Notes: generated by a model from the sequence alone, not told the origin. Counted from the stretch's first letter, positions 25,505 through 35,189 are shown. The stretch: DNA of 62,773 bases from Candidatus Bathycorpusculum acetigenes (GCA_009781675.1 WQVG01000004.1:1-62773); one strand, 5' to 3'. Translations and numbers: made by a program.

Positions 25505-27607
25505 ATGGCAAACTTTGATGTTAGGCAATGCCATAAATGGGCACAATTACTCGATGAGCGGAAAGTAAAACTTGACCACGCGCTGGATGCCATTGAGAAA
25601 CAAGATTTTGATTCAGCCAAAAAACTGGTTTCACAGATTTTTGCCGGCGTTATGGGCGGCAAACAAGCTGATCCGGGCATGGCGGGTTCGTTGCTCTATC
25701 ACATGGCAATGGTTACCAAAATGGAGTCTGAAACGCAGGTGCTCCTCGACAAGCTAGACATCAGTCCGCCAGACGTTTCTACCTTACTAACCAAGATTTA
25801 TGGTGAATTCTACGCTGACGCTCAAGAACTCGTCAAAGAATTCATGCTACTTAATTTTGATTCACAAAAAATTGCCTTAATCAAACGCCCTAGCAGTGAA
25901 GAAAAAATCGAATTATTCAACAAACTAAAAGAGCAACAGAAAAAGGCCGAGACATTACTATCAAACAAAGACACCAAAACCGAGCAGGCTTTGGAAAAGC
26001 TGTTTGGGGACTGGGCAGAACAAGTTATCTTGATGCGACTTCTCCAAGAATACGAAACCATCCGGGGGCTACTGATTCTATCTGAACTTGTAAAAACACT
26101 GGGTTTAGAAACCGTAGAAACGGCGATGGAACAGGTACAGGACAAGTTCGGACAGGAAACCGTCAACATTGCCCTTGATGTGACGCTTAAAGTAGGCATG
26201 CGGCGAGAAAAACTCCAAGCAGTCATGTTAAGCGATCACTTCATCAACATGAACATGGGTATGGAGAACCTTGATGGCAAAATGGAGTTCCTCAACTGTC
26301 CCATCTATGGAAGTCATCGGTTCGCAGAAGAAAAGTACGGAGTTGACCCAAAAACTACTGCGTTGTTCTGCAGACACTTCTGCTTTGCCCATGCTAAAGC
26401 CATGCTCGACACGGTTCTGCCGTTTCCCTTTACGCTCTGGCAACCCAAACGTCTTGCCAGTGAGGGTATTTGTGAATACTACCTTAAACTCGCCTACTCA
26501 CCCCAAGCCCAGAAAACAGAACGGTTTGTGCCACTGGTTATGTCTTGGAATGTTACCCGCGAATGCAATCTCAAATGTAGTCACTGTTATCTAAACGCCG
26601 ATGAAAAGAAATTAAGCAACGAACTTTCCACCCAAGAGGGCAAGCAACTGATGGATCAAATCCATGAAGTCAGCCGTCCCTTACTTGTTCTTAGTGGCGG
26701 TGAACCCATGTTACGTCCCGATATTTTTGAACTCATCGAGTATGGCGCCAAGAAGGGGATCAAAATGGGGTTGGGAAGTAACGGATATCTCATCGATGAC
26801 GCTGTAGCAAAGAAGCTTAAAACCTCTGGCATTGCAACGGTATCTATTAGCCTCGACTCGCACATCTCAGCCCAACATGATGAGTTTCGCGGAGTAGATA
26901 ATGCATGGGAACGGGCTGTCAACGCCTGTAAGTCTCTGCGGAAAAATAATGTGCTTGTTCAAGTCAACACCACCCTTACGCACGAAAACTACAATCAAAT
27001 AGATGATATCATGAGTCTAGCCGAATCTATTGGTGTTGAAAACTTTCATCTATTCTTTTTAGTACCCACCGGGCGCGGCACTAAACTCACCGATATTTCG
27101 CCCCAAAAATACGAAAATATGATAACCACTACGTTTGCCAAAGTTCACCGTCACCGCCTAAACGTGCGCCCCTCCTGTGCACCACAGTTTATGCGTATCG
27201 CTCAAGGCATGAACATGGATATGAGACAGTGGATACGAGGTTGCATTGCAGGCATGTATTACTGTCGCATCTACCCCAATGGCGATGTAACTCCCTGCCC
27301 CTATATGCCAATCAAACTGGGCAATGTGCGAGAGCAAAGCTTCAAAGATATCTGGTTTAACTCTGAGATCTTCAAGAATCTTCGCAACCCCAACTGTCTC
27401 AAAGGTAAATGTGGCGCCTGTGAATACAAAATACAATGCGGCGGTTGTCGAGCCCGCGCATATGGGTTATCCAGCGACTTTATCGATTATTGCGGAGATC
27501 TCCATGTGCCATCTGAGCAAAAGAAGGATTACTTAGCTGAAGACCCCTGGTGTGTTTATCAACCGAAAAACTATCTACCTCTTTCAAAAATTTCAACTGA
27601 GAGTTAA
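25505..27607 (+). CDS. Radical SAM/SPASM protein with long N-terminal extension
   Basis: The 700-residue protein has two halves. The C-terminal half is a radical SAM domain with the [4Fe-4S] motif at C354, C358 and C361 (CNLKCSHCY), the GGEP motif (LSGGEPMLRP) and a SPASM-type Cys-rich end (CIAGMYYC, PCPYMP, CLKGKCGACEYKIQCGGCRARAYG). This organisation resembles AhbC/AhbD heme-biosynthesis and peptide-maturing enzymes. The N-terminal 340 residues are helical with a Cys-containing segment (FLNCPIYGSHRF, ALFCRHFCF) that may resemble ATC-hydrolase-like domains, but I cannot assign it. ATG 25505 is chosen because GGTGA lies four bases before it. The substrate is unknown. Confidence 0.85.
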   Translation: MANFDVRQCHKWAQLLDERKVKLDHALDAIEKQDFDSAKKLVSQIFAGVMGGKQADPGMAGSLLYHMAMVTKMESETQVLLDKLDISPPDVSTLLTKIYGEFYADAQELVKEFMLLNFDSQKIALIKRPSSEEKIELFNKLKEQQKKAETLLSNKDTKTEQALEKLFGDWAEQVILMRLLQEYETIRGLLILSELVKTLGLETVETAMEQVQDKFGQETVNIALDVTLKVGMRREKLQAVMLSDHFINMNMGMENLDGKMEFLNCPIYGSHRFAEEKYGVDPKTTALFCRHFCFAHAKAMLDTVLPFPFTLWQPKRLASEGICEYYLKLAYSPQAQKTERFVPLVMSWNVTRECNLKCSHCYLNADEKKLSNELSTQEGKQLMDQIHEVSRPLLVLSGGEPMLRPDIFELIEYGAKKGIKMGLGSNGYLIDDAVAKKLKTSGIATVSISLDSHISAQHDEFRGVDNAWERAVNACKSLRKNNVLVQVNTTLTHENYNQIDDIMSLAESIGVENFHLFFLVPTGRGTKLTDISPQKYENMITTTFAKVHRHRLNVRPSCAPQFMRIAQGMNMDMRQWIRGCIAGMYYCRIYPNGDVTPCPYMPIKLGNVREQSFKDIWFNSEIFKNLRNPNCLKGKCGACEYKIQCGGCRARAYGLSSDFIDYCGDLHVPSEQKKDYLAEDPWCVYQPKNYLPLSKISTES

Positions 27608-27785
27608 CATTGAACAATCACTAACATGACAACTGCTGTGTGATGGGGGCCATTAAAATAGAAAGGGGGTAAACATACATCCACACTACCAATCAACTGT
27701 TAAGAGAGTAATCGTAATTTTGGCGGGTAACCTTTAACTTAAGAGGACTTCAACATACTATGCAATAATAATAGAGGCCGTAGAT

Positions 27786-28976
27786 ATGCATGTAGGCAAA
27801 TTTCAGAGTTTCTTTGGAACATTTAAAGAGACTACTCTGGCATGCATCCTTGATATGGGCGGCTTACTTGCCGGCTTTATGATTGCGCTACAACTTAATA
27901 TTTTTGACACCACACCTTGGGCGATAGCTCTCTATCCAGCAGTAATCAGTGTAAAGGCCATCATTACAGGTTTACTTACAGGGCGCTTAAGCACCGCGTT
28001 ACACTTGGGAACGGTTTATCCTCGTTTTTTTGGCAATACTAAAAGTTTCTACAGACTCATCGGTGCCATGGTCGTTTTAACTTTGGCAACAAGTGCAACC
28101 ATTAGCTTAGTCGCAATGTTGTTTGGCACACTGTTTTGGGGAGTTACAATAAGCGAGTTTCCCGCCATTCTCACAGTTATGGTTGCCACCCTATCGCTGG
28201 GGCTACTGATTACGCTGATAACGATTAAATTCACGTTTATCTCCTTCAAAAGAGGTCTAGATCCCGATACAATTGTCTACCCTGCAGTTTCTATCTTAGC
28301 TAACATAATCATGACTTTTCTCTACATAGGGGTTCTTAACTTGTATTTCTCAGTGGGACAGTGGGCAATTATTCTCTTTGGTTTAATTAACGTGTTTTTA
28401 GTATTGTATATTCTGCCGCTAAATTCCCGAGACAGGGAATTTCGGAAAATCATCAAAGAATCCTTACCTACCATACTCTTAGTTGCTTTTCTGGTAAACA
28501 TTACAGGCACATTCCTAAAGGGCATAAGTAATATTGTTCGGGGCAACAGAGTAATCTACACTGTATATCCTGCCATGATCGATATGATGGGTGATGCTGG
28601 CTTAGTAGTGAGCTCTGCTGCCACTGTGAAACTTACGCTGGGAGTTTTATCGCCGACCTTTGGTGCTATTAAGAACCATGCAAAGAGCATTTTAAGCGCA
28701 TGGGCATCGACGCTTATGTTCTTTACAGTTCTGGCAGTGTTAGCGCTGGCAATCAATGGTTCATTTACGGCGGCAACATTATACAGTTTGATGTTGATTC
28801 TTTTGGTTTCAAATGTGATTGCCTTTACAGCCATTGTTATAGTGCTCTTTGTTATCTCGATTTTAACGTTTAAATATGGTTTGGACCCCGACAATTTTGT
28901 CATTCCTCTTGTAAGTGCCTTAGCTGATGCCCTAACTACCATAGCGTTGTTTGTTGCATTGTTGTTGTTGTTTTAG
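27786..28976 (+). CDS. MgtE/SLC41-like divalent cation transporter (two MgtE domains)
   Basis: The 396-residue integral membrane protein has about ten hydrophobic segments arranged as two repeats. Each half carries a YPAxI-G-GxxS/R motif (ALYPAVISVKAIITGLLTGRLSTALHLG; TVYPAMIDMMGDAGLVVSSAATVKLTLG) and a later GLDPDxxVxPxVSxLA motif (about 158 and 365). Tandem MgtE transmembrane domains without the cytoplasmic N and CBS domains are typical of archaeal SLC41-like proteins. Mg2+ is the probable substrate. The following gene encodes a PhoU/TrkA_C protein, likely its cytoplasmic regulator. ATG 27786 has a GAGG-like site upstream. Confidence 0.88.
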   Translation: MHVGKFQSFFGTFKETTLACILDMGGLLAGFMIALQLNIFDTTPWAIALYPAVISVKAIITGLLTGRLSTALHLGTVYPRFFGNTKSFYRLIGAMVVLTLATSATISLVAMLFGTLFWGVTISEFPAILTVMVATLSLGLLITLITIKFTFISFKRGLDPDTIVYPAVSILANIIMTFLYIGVLNLYFSVGQWAIILFGLINVFLVLYILPLNSRDREFRKIIKESLPTILLVAFLVNITGTFLKGISNIVRGNRVIYTVYPAMIDMMGDAGLVVSSAATVKLTLGVLSPTFGAIKNHAKSILSAWASTLMFFTVLAVLALAINGSFTAATLYSLMLILLVSNVIAFTAIVIVLFVISILTFKYGLDPDNFVIPLVSALADALTTIALFVALLLLF

Positions 28977-29031
28977 AGGGCATAATTAAAATAGGATAAG
29001 CACAGGTATTCTTTTGTTGGAGCGCTCTTAA

Positions 29032-30243
29032 GTGCATCAATTCGAAAAAGTAGAGTATAAGCCGATCCCTGTCCGAGAGCTACTTTTAGAAATGAAGAAT
29101 ATCTCTGAATTAATGATCGATTTGGCCTATTCTGCCGCTCTCTATAACGATAAAGACTTGGCTGAAGATGTGTTGACGCTGGAATACAGAGTTGACAATT
29201 TGGCGTATCTGCTTGAGATGGAGATTATGCTTGCGGCAAGAGATCCCAAAGATGCCGAACAACTCATCGGTGTTTCAACGGTTGCGGCATCGGCCGATAA
29301 AATATCTGATGCTGCCGGTGACATAGCGGCCATTGTGACCCGTGGCATCGGTATTCATCCTATTATAGGCGAAATTTTTAAAAAAGTTGAAGAACGGCTC
29401 ATGAAAGTTACCGTGCAACCCAATTCGAGCTTAATTGAAAAACAAATTGGTGAGCTTGATTTAGCGGCAAGTATGGGTGTAGATATAATTGCTATCCGCC
29501 GAAACCATGATTGGATACTTAACCCCAACAAGCAGGAACGGGTTTACCAGGAAGATATTCTCATTACACGTGGTGCACCGTCGGGTATAGAGGAATTTAA
29601 GGATTTAGCAGAAGGCAATCTAGCCACGATGGATACGGAAAACCGGGTCAAGTTCGAGGAGATTGTTTCTCGTTTCGTGGAATTGAAAGATACCTCAGAG
29701 TTGATGATGGATTTAGCGTATTCCGCATTGATGCTTAACAGTAAAGATCTTGCAGAAGAAGTTGAGCGGCTTGAAGAGCGTATGGATGATATGCATACAG
29801 ACTTTGAGTTGCTGGCTTTAACGAGTGGTTTTAAGAATGAAGAAGCGCCGGGTTTTCTGGGATTAATTCGTCTTGGCATGGCAACTGAGAAAATCGCTGA
29901 TGCCGCCACGGAAATAGCAGAGGTTGTATTACGGGGTATTGAACCGCATCCTATCCTAATGTTAGCTATCAGAGAAGCTGAAGAAACCGTTATGCAAGCC
30001 TGTGTTACATCGGATTCACCGTTAATAGGTAAGAGTTTAAAAGAGGCAAGGGTGCATGATGAAACAGGCATGTGGGTGCTGGTTATAAAACGCGATGATC
30101 GGTGTGTGCGTCCAAGGCCTGATACTAAAATACGAGCAGGGGATATCTTGGTGGCCAGTGGATATGCTGAGGGCACAGATGCCCTAAAGAGACTGGCAGC
30201 ACCAACGCAGGAATATGATTCAGAAGACACTGAGAACACGTAG
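29032..30243 (+). CDS. PhoU-TrkA_C tandem repeat regulator of a cation transporter
   Basis: The 403-residue soluble protein is an internal duplication: PhoU-like helices (about 14-110), a TrkA_C (RCK_C) domain (about 120-192), then PhoU-like (about 205-310) and TrkA_C (about 315-390). The two halves share the pattern EL-MIDLAYSA / ELMMDLAYSA and GIGIHPI / GIEPHPI. TrkA_C domains bind ligands such as nucleotides and gate ion transport. With the MgtE-like gene only 55 bases upstream on the same strand, this is probably its regulatory partner. The start is GTG 29032 after GGAG. The precise ligand is unknown. Confidence 0.88.
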   Translation: MHQFEKVEYKPIPVRELLLEMKNISELMIDLAYSAALYNDKDLAEDVLTLEYRVDNLAYLLEMEIMLAARDPKDAEQLIGVSTVAASADKISDAAGDIAAIVTRGIGIHPIIGEIFKKVEERLMKVTVQPNSSLIEKQIGELDLAASMGVDIIAIRRNHDWILNPNKQERVYQEDILITRGAPSGIEEFKDLAEGNLATMDTENRVKFEEIVSRFVELKDTSELMMDLAYSALMLNSKDLAEEVERLEERMDDMHTDFELLALTSGFKNEEAPGFLGLIRLGMATEKIADAATEIAEVVLRGIEPHPILMLAIREAEETVMQACVTSDSPLIGKSLKEARVHDETGMWVLVIKRDDRCVRPRPDTKIRAGDILVASGYAEGTDALKRLAAPTQEYDSEDTENT

Positions 30244-30687
30244 GATATCCACACGGCGTTTGGTTTACTTTGCGTTTCGCGTTTTTGTGAGGCAGTATCT
30301 TCAAAGTTGGTCAAATATTAAAAAACCGAAAGGTACCATTGAACAAGATTGGGGTTTAGTTTTAATCTTAGGGAAGGGATGAATCATCAAGCCTATGGGT
30401 TAGCCTAAACAGATGGAGGGGTAGTCCAGGGGCTGTTGCTTTTATGATGACGTCCCATTCGCCGGAGACTTTATTGTTTTCTATTTCTTTAATTTGTTTA
30501 CTTCAAGGTTAGGGGCAGATATACAGCACACCAGTGCTGACTGTTAAGTCTACATATACAATATGTAGGGGTGTGTTAGTGAGGAAAAAGAGCAAATGTA
30601 GAGGTTTATGCAGGGCATAATCCGCTAACATCTGTGAACAAGGAATTAAAAAAATTAAAAGGAAGAATAAAATTTAGAGAGATTTAT
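30244..30687. other. 444-base gap between convergent genes
   Basis: No complete gene is apparent. On the minus strand, 30368-30502 is an open stretch without any ATG, GTG or TTG that encodes a protein-like peptide (GEWDVIIKATAPGLPLHLF). This could be the tail of a decayed gene. The rest shows nothing recognisable. Confidence 0.45.
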
Positions 30688-31041
30688 TTATTTTTTCTTA
30701 ACTGCTGCTTTTTCTTCGGCGGCTACAGTTTCTTCAGAAACAGATACTACGGTCTCTGCCTCTTTTTTATCCTCTATTTCAGTTGTGATTTCTTCGATTG
30801 GTTTTGGCGGGGGTGTTGTTGCCATCGTCCAGCCAATCCATGCACCTATGAAGAGTATAGCAACGAAAGCTACCAGAACAGGTACGGCAATGAGCCAGTA
30901 GCGGACGGCTTCAACAGAGCCAACGTCAAGCCATGGCTGGATGAGTTGAGTATAACCGAAGAGTGCAACCAAATAAACGATAGCGACGACTGTGCAGACT
31001 AGGAGTATTGCGCCACCTATTGCTTGATCTTTGCTAACCAT
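30688..31041 (-). CDS. Small membrane protein with two TM helices and charged tail
   Basis: The 117-residue protein has transmembrane helices at about 8-30 and 47-71, then a Glu/Lys/Val-rich C-terminal tail (about 76-117) ending in KKK. The tail is probably cytoplasmic and disordered. GGTGA precedes ATG 31041 by eight bases. An overlapping plus-strand frame of similar length is rejected because its composition is poor and it has no ribosome-binding site. The gene lies between a cation-transport regulator and ahcY. I do not recognise a family. Confidence 0.75.
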   Translation of the reverse strand: MVSKDQAIGGAILLVCTVVAIVYLVALFGYTQLIQPWLDVGSVEAVRYWLIAVPVLVAFVAILFIGAWIGWTMATTPPPKPIEEITTEIEDKKEAETVVSVSEETVAAEEKAAVKKK

Positions 31042-31119
31042 TTAGTGATTCACCACGTTAGTAGCCATTGTATTCGGTCAATCAATTTAAAGTTTACCAT
31101 GTTTTAGGAGACACACTCA

Positions 31120-32376
31120 TCAGGTTGTTCCCATTTCCCAAGTTGAGAGATACTTCTTCTGCTCCTCAGTTAACTCATCGATTTTAATACCCATGGTCTG
31201 CAGTTTAAGTTCCGCGATTTTCTCATCGATATCTTGGGGAACTACATAGACTTTGGTCTCAAGCTTATCGGATTTAGTAATGTATTCAGCACATAATGCT
31301 TGATTGGCAAAAGACATGTCCATAACTTCGGAGGGGTGACCTTCAGCGGCAGCAAGGTTTACGAGTCTACCTTCTGCGAGGAGATAAAGATGCCTACCGT
31401 TTTTGAGAGTGTATTCCTCCATGTTAGAACGCATCGTGCGGTGAGAGGTCGATAATGATTCTAATTCAGGAATGTTTATTTCAACGTTGAAATGACCGCT
31501 ATTACACATAATCGCACCGTCTTTCATTACCTCAAAGTGCTCTTTGCGCAGAACATGAATATCACCTGTTGCAGTAGCAAAGATGTCACCTATAACGGCC
31601 GCCTCAGACATAGGCATAACCCGTAGACCATTCATAACTGCTTCCAATGCTCGAGTCGGCTGTACCTCTGTGACTATGACGTTTGCACCCAAACCCTGTG
31701 CACGCATAGCAATTCCTCGGCTACACCAGCCATATCCACCGACAACAAAGTTTTTACCTGCTAAAAGAACGGAGGTTGCACGCAAAATACCATCAATGGT
31801 GCTTTGACCTGTGCCGTAGCGGTTGTCAAAGAGATATTTAGTAAGGGCTTCGTTAACGGCCACAATGGGATATTTGAGACTACCGTCTTGCTCCATGGCT
31901 TTTAGGCGAACTACACCTGTGGTAGTTTCCTCAGAGCCCCCCTTTATGTTTTTGATGAGATCTTGACGTTTACTGTGAAGCATTCCCACAACGTCTGCAC
32001 CATCATCCATAGTAATGGTCGGGCTGTATTCGAGAACTTTTTCGATGCATCTGTAGTAGTCCTCGGTGTTTTGCCCTCTCCAGGCAAACACATGTACGCC
32101 ACTATCAGCCAATGCAGCAGCTACATCGTCTTGGGTTGACAGCGGATTTGAGCCACATAATGCGACTTTTGCGCCTCCAGCGATGAGGACTTCAATGAGA
32201 ACCGCAGTTTCTTTAGTGACATGAAGACATGCCGCAAGGGTTTGATCTTTGAGGGGCTTCTCTTTTTCGAACCTTTGTTTAATGATGTTTAAAACGGGCA
32301 TATGCTTGGCAGCCCATTCAATCTGTAAGTGACCTTGTGGTGCTAATTTTATGTCCTTAACTTGAAAGTTTTCCAT
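31120..32376 (-). CDS. ahcY: Adenosylhomocysteinase
   Basis: This enzyme hydrolyses S-adenosylhomocysteine to adenosine and homocysteine, keeping SAM-dependent methylation running. The 418-residue protein has the expected [10 protein letters not shown] segment, the glycine-rich NAD-binding loop [20 protein letters not shown] (about 210-229), [14 protein letters not shown] and [11 protein letters not shown]. Length is normal for the archaeal/bacterial enzyme. Start ATG 32376. It appears monocistronic; the small membrane-protein gene follows after about 80 bases. Confidence 0.97.
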   Translation of the reverse strand: MENFQVKDIKLAPQGHLQIEWAAKHMPVLNIIKQRFEKEKPLKDQTLAACLHVTKETAVLIEVLIAGGAKVALCGSNPLSTQDDVAAALADSGVHVFAWRGQNTEDYYRCIEKVLEYSPTITMDDGADVVGMLHSKRQDLIKNIKGGSEETTTGVVRLKAMEQDGSLKYPIVAVNEALTKYLFDNRYGTGQSTIDGILRATSVLLAGKNFVVGGYGWCSRGIAMRAQGLGANVIVTEVQPTRALEAVMNGLRVMPMSEAAVIGDIFATATGDIHVLRKEHFEVMKDGAIMCNSGHFNVEINIPELESLSTSHRTMRSNMEEYTLKNGRHLYLLAEGRLVNLAAAEGHPSEVMDMSFANQALCAEYITKSDKLETKVYVVPQDIDEKIAELKLQTMGIKIDELTEEQKKYLSTWEMGTT

Positions 32377-32524
32377 GAACGGTTCCTTCTTTAACGAAAT
32401 TGGGAGTTCTCCTTATTTAGAATTTACCTACAGTTCATAAGGTGTAAGGTGTGGCAACACACCCTTTTGCCGGAAAAGTTAAAGTATACCATACTAAGCT
32501 AACTCTAAAGAGAGCGCATCAAAT

Positions 32525-33127
32525 TTGAATGATATTTTTGCCGGTTTTGTAAAGACAAAACTTGAACCCCGCACTTTAGTGATTACCTGCGGTTTACCTG
32601 CTAGCTTAAAAACCGGAGTTGCAGAAGAAATTTCAAAAATTAAGGGCTACCCGATTCTGCGCAGTGACACAATTCGACTGGAAGTCCTAAAAGATAAAGA
32701 TATCTTTGATCAAAAAGTTGCGGGAAACATAAACAATCGGCTAGCTGTCTATGAAGAAATGTTTAGGCGTGCAAACATATTAGCCGCTGGGAGAAACGGC
32801 GTGATTTTGGATGCTACATTTATCACTCAAACGCTACGGGAACGCGCGGCAGAGATAGCATCAAACAACGACTTGGCATTTGCCATCTTTGAAACCAGTT
32901 GCACCCAAGAAATCGCGCTATCCCGAATTAGAAATCGAAGTAGAGAAAAATATGAATCCAACGCACTAACCCAAGAAGCCTACTTGGCTAACAAGGACAA
33001 ATTTGAACCGATAAATATAGAAGCTATAAAAGCCAAATTTCCAGCGCTAAAAATTGTGTATTTAACAATTAACACCTGCCAGTACGGAAGGGACAATTGG
33101 ACCATAAACAAGGAAGAAAAAAGGTAA
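32525..33127 (+). CDS. P-loop kinase-like protein (COG0645-type)
   Basis: The 200-residue protein resembles the predicted AAA kinase of COG0645. A P-loop-like GLPASLKTGVAEEI (23-36) is followed by LRSDTIRLEV, a GRNGVILDATF segment corresponding to Walker B, and a lid-like RIRNRSREK. The P-loop is altered: L stands where glycine normally precedes the K-T pair (consensus GxxxxGK[ST]), so activity is uncertain. In many bacteria this domain is fused to an APH-family domain (COG2187). That domain is encoded separately here at 34001-35008. The start is TTG 32525. Confidence 0.75.
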   Translation: MNDIFAGFVKTKLEPRTLVITCGLPASLKTGVAEEISKIKGYPILRSDTIRLEVLKDKDIFDQKVAGNINNRLAVYEEMFRRANILAAGRNGVILDATFITQTLRERAAEIASNNDLAFAIFETSCTQEIALSRIRNRSREKYESNALTQEAYLANKDKFEPINIEAIKAKFPALKIVYLTINTCQYGRDNWTINKEEKR

Positions 33128-33137
33128 GGGACTCAAC

Positions 33138-34004
33138 TTGGCTATTGATTTACACATTCATTCTTCTGTATCGGATGGCAAATTTAGCGTTAAAGAAATT
33201 TTTAATGAAGCTAAAATTCGAGGCATCACCTTTTTATCCATAACTAATCATGACAATATCAACGGCCAAATCCAAGCCATCAACGAAGCAGAAAAAGCAG
33301 GTATTCACTATATCAGCGGCGTCGAGTTAAATGTCACCTTCTCGTACCAAAAATACAAAAATGGAAGACCCATTTCACTGGATTTCTTGGGATACCAATT
33401 TAATCCCACCAACCAAGCACTTCAAAACAAGCTGGCACTGATAGCACATTATCGCCAAGATCGAGCAGCCAAAATCTTAGATAACCTCAATATTGAATTC
33501 GAAAAGGAAAACATTTCAGCCCTAACTGAGGAGGACTTGCGCAGGATTGAAGAAACCGTGGAGGGCTCTTTGGGAAGACCACACATCGCTGAGTATCTCA
33601 TCAAAAAGGGAATCGTAACCAATCGCCAGGAAGCCTTCGAGAAGTACCTCATGAAATGTGACGTCCCAAAGTATCCTTTGCACTTAGAGGAAGCCTCAAA
33701 ACTCATTCGAGATGCGGGAGGAAAACTTGTGCTTGCCCACCCAACCGATGTCTGTGGAACTTCACTACAGCCAATAACTCAAGTTTCGCAGGAGCAGACC
33801 AGAATAATTCAAGAGACCATGTTATACTGCATCGATGGCATAGAATGTTGGCATCCAAGTCATACAGCAGAAACCACCGACCACTACATCAAATTTGCAA
33901 AAGAACACAACCTGCTCATGACGGGGGGCAGTGATTGCCACCAGAAACCCGTTATCATGGGCAGTGTTAAAATCCCTGGTTGGGTAGTGGATCAGTTCTG
34001 TTAG
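33138..34004 (+). CDS. PHP-domain phosphoesterase (TrpH/RNase AM-like)
   Basis: The 288-residue PHP protein shows metal-binding motifs: DLHIHSSVSDG (4-14), ITNHDNINGQ (about 36), GVELNV (about 61), the HIAEYL region, LAHPTD (about 200) and GGSDCHQ (about 272). This order matches the YciV/TrpH group, which acts on short RNAs or 3',5'-nucleotide bisphosphates. It starts at TTG 33138, ten bases after the kinase-like gene, so the two are probably co-transcribed. Its stop overlaps the convergent APH-family gene by four bases. Confidence 0.88.
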   Translation: MAIDLHIHSSVSDGKFSVKEIFNEAKIRGITFLSITNHDNINGQIQAINEAEKAGIHYISGVELNVTFSYQKYKNGRPISLDFLGYQFNPTNQALQNKLALIAHYRQDRAAKILDNLNIEFEKENISALTEEDLRRIEETVEGSLGRPHIAEYLIKKGIVTNRQEAFEKYLMKCDVPKYPLHLEEASKLIRDAGGKLVLAHPTDVCGTSLQPITQVSQEQTRIIQETMLYCIDGIECWHPSHTAETTDHYIKFAKEHNLLMTGGSDCHQKPVIMGSVKIPGWVVDQFC

Positions 34005-35008
34005 AGACTTTGTGCATACTTTGCAGCTAGCTGGAAGTAGGCAGACGCCTCTTTGATTGCCGCGGTTTTATCCTGTATGCTTATGTTTAGGTCGTCTATG
34101 CGGAAGCTGACTACTTTACCTCGCACGTAGGCACGGTAGCACTTATAGAAAGGTATCATCTGAGCCAATTGGGCGTCTTTTGAGTAGAGAGTGTATTGTT
34201 TAATAAAGTAGTCAGATAGATCGCTTCGGTTTTGGTAGTCGAGATCCATAGCTAGAAAGGCTACATCGGAGGCAACGTCACTATAGCGAAAGCGATCGTT
34301 GAATTCGATAGCATCAAATATGCAAATTTGGTCGGTTACAAAGATGTTACTCGAGTAAAGATCACCATGGCAGTCACGCACTCGCCCATCAGCAATGCGT
34401 CGTTCAAAGAGAATCTGGTTTTTGTCCATGAAATGATTGATCTTTTGTTGGATAAGCGCATAATCAACTACGGATATGGTTTGACCAATATATTTTTGGG
34501 TTTGAGCAAAGTTTTCAACCCAATTCGTCCTCACAATTTCCAATCCGCCAAACACGTTTATTTCAGGACTGGTCTGTGCTTCAGAGTGGAATTTGGCAAC
34601 TATAGCGGCGATTTCATCGATGATTTTTTCATCTATTTTACCCTTCTGCAACAACTGAATCATTAGTTGTTCTTGGGGCAGACGCCGCATCTTGACTGCG
34701 TATTCGATGGTTTGTCCGTCTCCGCCTATCTTGAGTTTGTCCGATTTGTTGATGGGGACTACTTCGAGGTATATTGAAGGGCACAGCCTTCTGTTGAGCT
34801 GGAGTTCTTTTTCGCAGTAAACATGACGCTTCTCAAGGGTGGAGAAATCTAGAAAGCCAAAGTTTACGGGTTTTTTGATTTTATAAACATATTGTTCAGT
34901 GAGGAAGACAAAGGAGATGTGGGTTTGGATGAGTTCTATTTTGCTGACTGGTTCAGGGTAGGTTTCCGGCTTTAGCATGGCTTCAACTATGAGGTTTGTG
35001 GATTGCAT
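34001..35008 (-). CDS. Aminoglycoside phosphotransferase-family protein (COG2187-type)
   Basis: The 335-residue protein has the APH-like kinase fold: a nucleotide-binding lobe with YVYKIKKPVNFGFLDFSTLEKR (about 40-61), the catalytic loop CHGDLYSSNIF (about 212-222) and a metal site FDAIEFNDRFRYSDVASDVAFL (about 230-251). This matches COG2187, whose bacterial members are often fused to a COG0645 kinase. The substrate is unknown, and antibiotic resistance should not be assumed. It converges on the PHP gene, with overlapping stops. Confidence 0.85.
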   Translation of the reverse strand: MQSTNLIVEAMLKPETYPEPVSKIELIQTHISFVFLTEQYVYKIKKPVNFGFLDFSTLEKRHVYCEKELQLNRRLCPSIYLEVVPINKSDKLKIGGDGQTIEYAVKMRRLPQEQLMIQLLQKGKIDEKIIDEIAAIVAKFHSEAQTSPEINVFGGLEIVRTNWVENFAQTQKYIGQTISVVDYALIQQKINHFMDKNQILFERRIADGRVRDCHGDLYSSNIFVTDQICIFDAIEFNDRFRYSDVASDVAFLAMDLDYQNRSDLSDYFIKQYTLYSKDAQLAQMIPFYKCYRAYVRGKVVSFRIDDLNISIQDKTAAIKEASAYFQLAAKYAQSL

Positions 35009-35189
35009 GGTTAAATGGCCCTCAGGTTATTCTGTAAATCGGCAACCAATAAACATAGAGGTAGAAGTGACCTCATACATTTGGCTATTGATCTGTAATT
35101 GTAGAAATCAACGGTAGGTGTTAACGTTTATGCGTTAGATATAGCCTCAGTAGAAAGGCGGGTAAATTTCTATCATTACTTCGGAAGGG

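Noticed and set aside
30634-31002. 122-codon plus-strand frame overlapping the small membrane-protein gene
   Set aside because: It is Phe/Cys/Tyr-rich with no ribosome-binding site. The minus-strand frame has clear membrane helices and a GGTGA site.
34001-35008. Antibiotic resistance gene (aminoglycoside phosphotransferase)
   Set aside because: Only the fold family matches. The motif pattern fits the COG2187 group of unknown substrate, not characterised resistance enzymes.
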